Of a DNA stretch of 29,520 bases, positions 8,418 to 17,589 are shown one piece after another. The DNA lies in assembly GCA_008704415.1 (NCBI GenBank), contig VXIS01000455.1, positions 1 through 29,520 on the forward strand, in the 5' to 3' direction. The stretch is from Sphaerosporella brunnea. Its lineage: Eukaryota > Ascomycota > Pezizomycetes > Pezizales > Pyronemataceae. Below the pieces are notes generated by a model. The model was not told where the DNA came from. It searched no databases and saw nothing but the letters and a program-made list of their open reading frames with translations. Made by a program: the position numbers and the translations under genes. Numbering within the stretch: the stretch's first letter is position 1; each line of letters opens with the position of its first letter.

Positions 8418-8492
8418 TCACTCGATCTTCCATTAACCGCCGACCCCCCCGGTCTGGAGCTTGGAGTGCCAAGCCACCGATAAAAGGGATAG
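8418..8492 (-). repeat. Right terminal inverted repeat
   Basis: This is the reverse complement of 1316-1389, ending in CGATAAAAGGGATAG. Similarity stops after 8492, where non-repetitive sequence begins. Confidence 0.85.
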
Positions 8493-9568
8493 ATATTGTC
8501 TTCAGCTCTCCAGCAACGTTAACGTCAACGTTAAACTCGGAGATCCATCCCCTCCGGCCATGCCGAAGCAGCCGAGCGCAGGCGCAGTCCTCAGGCCGGC
8601 TTCGTGGCAATCTCTCCCAGTTTCACCATCGATCCTCCCTCAACAGACGCCCAAAGATCCGTCTTACATAACCAACCCCACCCCCTTCTTTAGGAATGCC
8701 AACCGATCTTCTTCTTCTTCCGACGCGACGCCATGTGCTTTGACTCCGATTAGCGAGTGTCTTTCCCGACGATGGCGCGATGAATCTGCACTCTTTATAA
8801 CCTTGGAAGTTGCCGTGTGTTGCAACTACATAGCGATTCATTCGGGTGATCACCATCAATCACTCACGCAATCAATCAATCAATCAATCCGCTCTCATGG
8901 TACGCTAAAACTACAGAAGCTATCATCCACACTATCTCCGTATATACCCCCCCCGGCCCCCCATATTGTATCCTCGTCATCTCTGCTTGCACTGCAGCAG
9001 TATGATATCTTTCCCATCATCCATCCACTTATTTGGCCCATCGGAGAAGATAGATGACAATATGCGCCCCGCTCCGTCGCTTCGCACACACCACGATCGC
9101 GGCAAAAGGAACCCACAGAAGAAAGCCTAACTACAGAACCTATGAAAGCCAAGCAAGCAAAAAGCATAAATGGGGGTAACAAATGCAAAACACAACAAAG
9201 CTGTAACTGGGGAAATGGGGAAATGGAAAGGGCCTATTAGTAAATGTTAGTAGCAACTTACTCGGACTCCCTTGTCGAGAGCTTCAACGCCTTGTACGCC
9301 TGCCCGTAAAGAATAGCTTTTCCTCACAAACGTGCGGAACATTGTATGCTCCGCAGTGTGTTCTCCGCAAGAAACCACGACGCCGCCTGAAGTACTCAAA
9401 AAAACGAAAAAAAAAAAAGAGAGAGAGGACGAGTAACCACCAATGTCCAGCAAATCAGATGCAAACCGATGTCGACTGCGGCCATGTGTCCATAAACTCC
9501 GAGCAATTATTGGACGAATCCGATTGACTGAACAGTGACAACACGGCAAGATGGAAGAAAGATGCAAG
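8493..9568. other. Intergenic, no gene supported; contains a short (AATC)5 microsatellite
   Basis: A 198-codon open frame (8461-9057, +) begins inside the transposon terminal repeat and has no recognisable domain, so I do not call it. Five AATC units lie at 8870-8889. A small palindromic cluster of AACGTT/AACGTC hexamers lies at 8515-8533. A-rich sequence is present near 9399-9422. The last part probably includes the 3' UTR of the minus-strand gene ending at 9569. Confidence 0.5.
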
Positions 9569-12467
9569 CTAATCCGCACGAGCGCGTTTCGTGGCTGGAC
9601 GTATGAGGTTACCATCGAGTGTCCAAGCATTGCGGGATTGCCAAAACCAACCTTGATCTACATCGAGCTCGCCATCACCGTCTTCGTCGGAGTCATCCCG
9701 CAATCGCTTCAGCGTCGGGGACATGGTGGATATGGTCACTGGTGCATTGAGCGGGTTCAAGTCCTCTTCATCATCTTCGTAGTCGATGAGCTCCTCTTCA
9801 TGGGAAGAGGCCACCGGAGAAAGGTACGCGACGTCAATGGCATCCGTGATTGATGGATCAACCACTTCAACCTCAAGCGGAGACTCGTCCTCCGCATTCT
9901 CAAAATGAGATTCGTCATACTCCTCGACTTCATACTCTTCGATTTCCTTCTCGAGGTATTCCAGTTCTCCTTCGATGAATTGGTCCTCGTCGTAGTAATC
10001 ATCAGATGCATCTTGTTGGCCGTCGTTCTGCTGGAAATCACTCTCGATGTACTGCTGTTCTTCCGCAGTGTAGGGATCTTCCACATATCCTTCGGCATCC
10101 TCCAATCCTTCCTGTTCACCTGCAGCGTTCTGTTCGTTATCGGTTTCCGTGTATTGCTGGCCGTCTTGCTCATACGGCTGGGGATATTCTTCCTCGTCGT
10201 ATTCCTGCTCCTCAAAATCCTGCGCCTCGAACTCCTGCTGCTCATCATACTCGCCTTCATCTTCATCTGCAGCTGTGAAAACCGGAATAGGCGAGGGGTT
10301 GTTACTAGTATCATCAGTGTTAGGTGGGATGTCGTTTTGGTCACTATTGGCGTCAGGGGAGGCCAGTGTTTGTGCATGGTCTTCAGTATCGCCATGAGCG
10401 GGCTCGGGTTGTTGGTTCACTGGTTCACTGCGGTCTACGGATGGTTCGAGCTCTAACTCGACATTAGCATGCTGCTTGTGACAGAAAGTAACACTGTGAT
10501 AATTTACCTTCTTCGCCGAGCAATTCACCATCAGCGTCATCTTCTGCCAATTTCTCGTTCTCTTGAGTTTGAACAGTGGTATCAGGCTGGGTCGTTTGCT
10601 GGTCATCATGGCCATCCTCGAATTCCAGCAGCTCATCTTCATCAACTGCAGCAGCTACCGCATTCTCGGGATGAACAGAAGCTGTGTCTTCGAGAAGTTC
10701 CTCTGCGTATGTAACGCCTGCCCCAGAATTGCTATCGACGCCTTGTTCCGCATCTTCTTGAGTGGAGTTGCAAGCTCCAACCTGCTCGGGGTCGGCGGCA
10801 ACACTGGCATGATCGGCTTCGGACTCCGCAGATGCATCTTCTTCAGTCAGAACAGTAAAGGTAGCTTCTTCTAGCTGCTGCTGCTGCTCCTCATCCGCCT
10901 CCTCATCCTCCAAGATTTCGGGATCCTCGGTCGCTGGCGCTTCGAGACCTTCGGTTTGAGCCTCATCGAACCCGGCAATCTCTTCACTGCGGTCAGCAAC
11001 ATCGGTCACGCGGACTGCCGTTTCTTTGAGGTCGTCATCCGTTCGCAATCCCAACTGAATGAGACACTCTTTGAAACCCTTTCCCTCGTTCACAACAGAG
11101 GCAATTTCGTCCAAACGACTAGTGAGGGTGGGAACCTTGTACAAGGAAACTCTGACAGGCTCAGGGATTTCTTGTCCGTCATTTTGACGAAGCTGGTTGT
11201 GCAGGTCAAGGATGCGTCGTAGACAAACAGACTTACAGGCCGTGCTACCCTGTGATAAAAATAATGTTAACAAAAACTCTTTCGACATTAGATCGGGGCG
11301 AAGACCTACCTCCGCAATTTCGAGGCCCAAAAGCTCTATTCTCATGACAAATTCGCAACCCTCAGATTCTTCGGTTCTCAGAACTTTTCGCAAGTGCATA
11401 AAGAGCTCTTCCAACGGCCTTCCACACAAGACATCGTCTTGCAAGAGATAAGATGAAGGAAGGTCTTCGTAGCTCGCCGACCATTCCATCTTAGGAGCGA
11501 ACAAAACAAGTTCATTTTGCTCGTATTGAACAATCACGGGATGCCAGTAAGAAAAGTCATCGGAATCCTCGGTTTGAGTCAGGTCAGGTTGAGTATACTC
11601 GTGTTCAGGATACAGATCATTATCGGCCTCGTTTTCGTTTTCATCTCCCAAAAATTGCTCTGCGTTTCTAGTAATTTCGTGTGTAAGAGTTGCAGTGGAG
11701 CTTTGCGAGCGATCATCAGCCTCCTCGGCTGCGGAGCCATCGTGAGGTGGCGCTTGATAAGACTCAACCGATTCTTGTTGATGGTCCAAATTGTTGGAAT
11801 CACGTTCATCGCCGGTCTGCTGGGGCTGTAGCGCCAAGGCAGCCGTGTCCTCTGCCGCAGAAGACTGCTCCGTGTCGATATTGTTCGAAGGTTGTTCCGG
11901 AGGTCCTGGCTCCTGCAGGCTGTGAACCGGCTCAAGGGGCGGCGAACTTGCAGTAGGCTGGAGAAAAGAAGTATCCTGACCGGAAAGAGCAATCTGGGAC
12001 TGGGTGGAAACACTATCTGGTTGGGTCACAATAGATGCCGTGATATTTGCACTAATAGGAGGCACATTCTGTCCGTAGTTGTATTCTGGCTCGTCATCAA
12101 GCATGATGTCGTCGTTGTCGTCCTCTGCCTCAGCGATGCCATATGTGTTCGATTCCTCTTCCATGGTCATAGTGATTTCGAGATCACCGCCGTTGGCAGA
12201 GTAGACCTCCGCATCGATGTCAATATCAAAATCTTCATCTCTTCTCTGGTCGCTATCGGAATCCAGCATCTCATCATCCGTGGACATGAACATGCTCGTG
12301 TCCATCATCGGAGCAGTGAGGTGCGCACTATCACTCTGCATACTGTATTTGGAAGGGCCTTGTTCCTGGAACGAATATGTAGTTCCGGGCGTGTCTGGAT
12401 TGTCGTAAAGTTCAGCAGACTCGTTTAGTGGACGAAGAAGCGAGGATCGTGGAACTGCCAAGGTCAT
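9569..12467 (-). CDS. Highly acidic protein of unknown function (two or three exons)
   Basis: The ATG at 12467 opens a 667-codon frame. A 55-nt intron (10453-10507; GTAAAT donor, CATGCTAATG branch, GTTAG acceptor, phase 1) joins it to the frame ending at 9569, giving 947 aa. A second probable intron, 11250-11309 (60 nt; GTAGGT donor, ATTTTTATCACAG acceptor, GTTAAC branch), is a multiple of three without a stop. Removing it gives 927 aa. The protein is mostly disordered, Asp/Glu/Ser/Gln-rich. A more ordered island lies at about residues 300-470 (SYWHPVIVQYEQNELVLFAP, LEELFMHLRKVL, RILDLHNQLRQ, RVSLYKVPTLTSRLDEI). The C-terminus ends in a conserved-looking GWFWQSRNAWTLDG followed by a basic KRAR tail, a possible nuclear signal. 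I do not recognise the family; a nuclear scaffold role would fit but is unproven. It is divergent from the NRDE2 gene. Confidence 0.85.
11250..11309 (-). other. Probable 60-nt in-frame intron in the acidic-protein gene
   Basis: Read on the minus strand it starts GTAGGT and ends TTTTTATCACAG, with GTTAAC about 20 nt before the acceptor. Its length is divisible by three and it contains no stop, so an ORF finder reads through it as 20 extra residues (starting VGLRPDL). The residues on either side (LLGLEIAE and GSTACKSVCL) join smoothly after removal. Confidence 0.65.
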
Positions 12468-13076
12468 GAAGAAATGGGATTTTCAGGCTCGGTGGCCGTG
12501 CGGATGTCGTGTAATGGTTGAAGATATGATGTCAGTGACGCTGTAGGTTAGTAGAAATCGTCGAAGGGTTAGGTGGTGTCGGTGCAAGCGGGGAAGTGAT
12601 CACGCAGAAGATTGCGGCGGAAAAGTTTGGAAAGGAATAGAAGAAGATATGAGGGTATAGATTTCAACTAATAGAGCGCTGGAATAGCTCAACGCGTGGA
12701 AGCGTTGCTGATGGAAATCAGTTGAGGGCTTCTTATGGGGAGAAGGGGGGGAGGGGTGCGTGGAGGTGATTTGGAAAGGGAGCGGAGCGGGATAAGACGC
12801 GTCAGGGCGAGGCAGGAAAGAGGGGGCGATTTTCAAAACTGAGGCTGTGGCTTGGCACAACTGCTGGGTTCGCTGCAATCACTTTGCGGCCCATTTGAAG
12901 AATGCATGATAGAGAATTTTGAAGCTATTTGTAGCTTCTAAGCTTCTCATAAAAATCTATTCTAGGTTGTGACAGTGTTCTGATAGATTTTACTTCTCGT
13001 GCCCGCAAGCCAGCTTATCAAGCTTCATCTCAAGCACGGTTGCTGTCAGTTACACAAAGATCCACAACCTCACGAC
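12468..13076. promoter_or_regulatory. Divergent intergenic region between acidic-protein gene and NRDE2 gene
   Basis: These 609 bp contain both 5' UTRs and promoters. No clear TATA box or known fungal operator is recognisable, and a 92-codon minus frame (12600-12878) is low-complexity. The 40 bp before the NRDE2 ATG are A/C-rich, as is common for fungal leaders. Confidence 0.45.
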
Positions 13077-16000
13077 ATGTCGGATTCTGAAAAGAAGATC
13101 GAGGTATTCTTTATATTTCAACCCTAAATATATCAAAATGTGAAGTAAGATGACTGACAGTTTTACCATCTAGGCTCCAAAGCGTGCAATCCCCAAATTT
13201 ACGAGCTTCAAAGCTCCCGCGCCGCCACCAGCGACTGACGCTCCAAACAAGAGAGCGCCTGAAGATGAGAAAACCAAAGGAACACAACGCGAACATGGTC
13301 ATCGAAGGCGACATCATCGTTCTAGTTCACGGAGCTGTGAGAACAGACACAAGAGAGAACATCGCGAACGGGACAAGAGCGACGGGGAGCATCGAAGGCG
13401 GTCACGTCGCGATGGCTCACGGGAAAGGTCGCATCGATATCGCGATCATGAGCGCCGGAAGGACGACAATCGTAGATATCGATCTAAGCCGCGAGACACC
13501 AAGTCTGTTATTGCACGAACCCCTGCACAAAGATCACCTTCTCCAGAATCGGGTGATATTTTGCAGAAGCAATTCTTTGTAGATACCAAAGGAGACGAAA
13601 ACAACCTTGTCTTTGGCACCATTCATAAATACTCCATACCGGACTATCTCCGTAGTGGTGCTGGCCGAATCGTTGGACTGCCCACGAACCTTAGGATTGA
13701 CCGAGGAAAGGGGGATGGGAAGGGTATCGTTCTTAGCTCAGAAGGCGCAGGAAGGGAGGAAGTCTCCGTGAAGAGTATGCGACAATTGTTTGCAAATTTG
13801 GACAGCAAAGACGTCAAGAGGCTGCGAGTGAAGAAGGAAAAAACAGGACTGGATGAGGCTTTATCCAGAGGTCTGGATTTTGTCCCGCTCTCGATCGCCA
13901 GCAAGAAGAGGAAATCTCGCGATGTAGAAGCGTCAGACGACTCGGAGAACGAGCTAGATCACTATCGCAGTATAGAGGGCCTGAAGAAGCCTTCAGCTGC
14001 CCCAGATGATCCAGACTTGGCCTATGCTTCGGATTCACAATCGGAACAAGATTATGTTGCGGGGGAATGGGGCGATCGGAAAAGAATGGTACAATTCATC
14101 AGAAAGGTGGAATCAAGCCCCAACGATATCGATGCCTGGCTGGCGTATGTCAACCATCACGACAGAATTATCAGCAGCACGGGGAGGCGCAAGACAGCTG
14201 CCGAGAAAAGAAGCACTGCTGAAGTGAAACTGGATATCCTCGAGAAGGCACTTGATAAAAACTCTGGTAATGAAGTGCTACTTCTGAAGTACATGGACGT
14301 CGCGCAGGAAATATGGGAGCCGCAAAAGGTTCTTTCGAGATGGAAGCGCATACTTGAAGAAAATCCGACACTCGTTAGTTTGTGGACGAAATACATCAAC
14401 TTTCGGCAGACAGACTTTCTTTCCTTCAAATATCCAGAGTGTCTTGACTGCTTCAGAGAGTGTCTTGCCGTTCTAAAAACTGCAGCTTTGAAATCATCGG
14501 TGCAGAGCTCTTCTAGGGAAGCTCTGGATGGTGTGATCCTCTATGTCTTTACACGCACAATACTCCTCATGAACCAGGCGGGATACAGAGAAAACGCCAT
14601 TGCTGCTCTCCAAGCAATGCTCGAGCTCAATGTCTTCGCGCCTGCGAACACCATACCTCCGACATCGCAACAGGAGCTCGAGACTCTTTTAGGTCACCTA
14701 GAGAAATTCTGGGATAGTGAAGTTCCTAGGATAGGGGAAGATAATGCGCTCGGCTGGGCTTCTTTTGTTGCGGCTGGAGAGATCGGTGACTCCCCTGATG
14801 CGCTCAAGGACGATTTCCAGCCTCTACCTCTGAATCCCGAAGATCCGTTTGGTTCCTGGGCTGATGCGGAAGTTGAATGGTCCAAAAAAACCGGAATGCC
14901 GGCGAGGACAATCGATGAGGTTGAGGAAGACGATCCGTACAGGGTTGTCCTCTTTGCCGACATCAAGGATTTCCTGTTTTACTTTTCCAGTGAAAATGTT
15001 CGCAAGAGAACGGCGGAAACCTTTCTCACGCTGAAGGGATTGCCTCAACTCGATTTGTGGAGCTCAAACAGCGAGGCAGTGGCAGACTCTTTTCTATGCC
15101 ATGGCCTGGCAACTCTGCGAGTTGAGTCATCGGAAACCTGGTTCTGGCCAAAGAAGGAAAGGAAGTGGGATATACCAGCGATAATCTGGGAAGGGATGGA
15201 GCCAGAGAAGAAGGCTACCATGGGTGACTACCCGTTCGAGTTCAAGCTTCGAAATTTCCCGGTCGGCTATGAGGGCGTCTTTTGCAAAGCTCCCATTTGG
15301 CTTGATGGGAACGAACACTTTAGACTCTCAGGGACGGACAATACCGCTTTTGTCCGCAATGCTTTGAAGTCACTGGTGGAGAAAGTCGGAGATGAGTCTC
15401 TGGCCTTGTACTATCTTGCATGGGAATGGGCTAATGCTCCTAATGGGTTCGTTCATTCGCCATCCCCCTTCTACTATGCTATTTGTTGACGTCCGAGCAG
15501 TATCAAGAAGGTCGCAAAAGCGTTATTAAAGCGCTTCAAGACCAGCTTGCAACTATGGAGCGCATATGGCCAGGTAGAGTGGCACGACTCAGGCATCGAT
15601 GCAGGCAGAAAGATATTCACCCTGGCAATTGCGATGAGTAAGGAGCTTTCTGAAAATGCACGCCGCGATGCTGTCTTTCTTTGGCATGCTTGGGTCTGGG
15701 AAGAGCTCCTCAGCAAGAACACACAGACTGCTCTGCAGCTGGTGCTAACAATTGGCAACGGCAAACCTTATGAGGGTCCCCCGATTACTTCTGACAACGT
15801 TTCGCAGTTGTTGTTGCTCAAGGCGAGAATGGTGAGTGTGTCATCTCCCAGGCTGAAAGTTACTGACCATGCTCGCAGTACCTGGAGGACCTTCAACAGA
15901 GCATGCTGTCAATACGTCTTGAAGAACACGCAGCTGTTTTCAACGACCTACGTGCTGTGCTAGAGTATCTAGTCAGCGGAAACAATATCGATTTTGCGAT

Positions 16001-16802
16001 CCCAATATATGAGGAGTTCGTAGCCGAGCTAAAACGACGCTCACTGATCGGGCCTTCCTCTCGGATTTATGAGGTTTCACTTCTCCGCAAAGCTCGGCTA
16101 ATCTACCTCCATTCAATGACTGCCAAACCATTCAAACCTGCGGCTTTGAGATCTGTCCTAGAGACCGCTCTAGAAACCTTCCCTCAGAATACAGCCTTCT
16201 TGAGCATGTACGCGTGGAACGAAGGCAGAACAAAGATCGAAAACCGAGTGCGGAACGTTGTCAGGAATTTTGTTCTGAAGGAAGGAAGGGAAACCGTTGC
16301 AGGATGGCTATTTGCAGTATGGGCAGAGATGCGAATGTCGCAGCATTTTAGCTCTCATGCTGTCAGGAGTCTGTTTGAGCGTGCCGTATCCTGCGACCGT
16401 ATACAAGCAAGTCCGCAATTGTGGATGATGTTTGTGGAGTTCGAGCTCCAGTGCAAGGAGTACAACCGAGCGAAAGAAACATTGTTCCGGGGAATTAGAA
16501 ATTGCCCGTGGTCAAAAGGTTCTTTTCTTTCCCAGGTCGTTGTTGGTTGTGCTTGTTGCTAACCTGCTCCAACAGACATGATGATGATGGCTTTGACAAA
16601 GCTGAGGAGCACGCTGGGATTCGAAGATTTCCGCAAACTTCTTTCTATTATATCGACTGAGAAGGAACTGAGAGTTCACGATGTGACTGAGTTGGAAGAC
16701 ATGATGGAAGAACTGGGTGAAAATGGAGCTCTGGGGTCTGGCGACTTCATTGCACTCCCCGACGATGATTCAACGGATGAAGAGATGGTGGACCAATATT
16801 AG
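13077..16802 (+). CDS. NRDE2-family protein (nuclear RNA surveillance factor, HAT-like repeats)
   Basis: Five exons: 13077-13103, 13174-15446, 15501-15831, 15879-16518, 16576-16802 (1165 aa). All introns are GT-AG, 70, 54, 47 and 57 nt, and every junction keeps the frame. The start is the ATG in CACGACATGTC; exon 1 codes only MSDSEKKIE. Residues about 50-125 are Arg/His/Ser/Asp-rich, like an RS-type nuclear segment. Residues about 150-175 (NLVFGTIHKYSIPDYLR, GRIVGLP) match the conserved N-terminal region of NRDE2 proteins, the part that in the human protein contacts MTR4. The rest is helical HAT/TPR-like repeat sequence, with the typical late motif GIRNCPWSKD. Family members bind the exosome helicase Mtr4/Mtl1 (human NRDE2, fission yeast Nrl1) and affect RNA decay, splicing and small-RNA heterochromatin. 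That role here follows from family membership. Confidence 0.93.
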
Positions 16803-17589
16803 TTGGTGTTAATTAAAGGCGAGGATACTATTTCTGACTCGAGGGTTCTTGACAGTCCTCTAGGAATGAATACAGAACCAGCCTTATTCCTCATTAGATG
16901 CTTCAACTGTTGAAGTATGGGATTCGACTGATTTTCGCCAAAGTATGTATCACCCTTCTCGGGAAGCAAAATCAATGGTCCTGGTAGCTGTAAGAGCACA
17001 CTCGCGGCCTTTATAGTGCTGTTGTTTCTTCGCTTGACTGGCGGTTATTGTTCGTCCCCGCTGTCAAGTTTCAGAGTCCGTGATCGCGCACGGACCACCA
17101 TGTGCTCAAAGTGCCAGTGTGGGCCTCTTTGTGGTCCACTTTGTTTACCTCATCAGGGTGTTGAGTTTTCAACCCCCTGGGGCTTTTTTTTTTGACAGCT
17201 CTTGAACACCAATGATACCAGCCCACCGCCTGTCAGGCCGGAACTTGACAGGCCTATGGTGACGCTGGTCGGATCAGGATGTCTGAAAGTCAAGATGACA
17301 GACAATAGGTGTTATGTGTGAAAATATAAGAAAGCTATAAACCCGACATTGTTGGAGGGTGGTGGTGTTCCGGATCCGAGTATTGACACACGACATCGTA
17401 TTTATTAGCAGCTTGTGCCCCCCGGTGCGGTCCTGAAGTTGAGCTTCAGCGCTCGTGGTGTTCTCCTGCATTCCTTATCTCGCCACAACCCTCCCCAGTC
17501 TTTGTCCTCTTCTTCGAAAAAAGGAAAAACGACAACAAGCCTTTATCCCACTGTCCCCTTTGTGGCCTCAGGTAGCGCTACAAACAGCC
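16803..17589. other. Intergenic: NRDE2 3' end and upstream region of the next gene
   Basis: No gene is supported. A T run lies at about 17187-17196. Around 17229-17253 the sequences CTGTCAGGCC and TTGACAGGCC lie close together. The stretch just before 17590 is C/T-rich then A-rich, like a fungal 5' UTR, and an in-frame upstream ATG at 17455 would lengthen the next protein by 45 residues of unlikely composition. Confidence 0.5.

Larger units (their letters stand above)
1316..8492 (+). mobile_element. About 7.2-kb piggyBac-type DNA transposon with terminal inverted repeats and internal repeat arms
   Basis: The two ends are inverted copies of each other: 1316-1389 matches the reverse complement of 8418-8492 with few mismatches and one single-base indel. 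The outermost shared sequence is CTATCCCTTTTATCG. Between the ends lie an intact piggyBac-type (DDE_Tnp_1_7) transposase, a small divergent two-exon gene, two arrays of the same repeat unit in opposite orientation (2128-2434 and 6688-8345), and several minisatellites. Homology between the ends stops abruptly outside CTATCCC. The only candidate target duplication I can see is TA (1317-1318 and 8490-8491). No TTAA duplication, usual for piggyBac, is visible at the outer ends, although TTAA occurs inside both arms (1371-1374, 8433-8436). The orientation given is that of the transposase. The intact transposase and paired ends suggest a fairly recent insertion; mobility is inferred. Confidence 0.82.

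Noticed and set aside
8461..9057. 198-codon open frame (+)
   Set aside because: It begins inside the transposon's right terminal repeat, has no recognisable domain, and its composition reflects C-rich and AATC-repeat DNA.
9905..10456. 183-codon hydrophobic frame (+) that could be read as a membrane protein
   Set aside because: It is the antisense shadow of an Asp/Glu-rich coding region, which always reads as Leu/Ile/Phe/Val-rich on the other strand.
17455..17589. 45-residue N-terminal extension of the 741-aa protein
   Set aside because: The upstream in-frame ATG gives a Leu/Pro/Lys leader-like sequence, and the ATG at 17590 has a better context.
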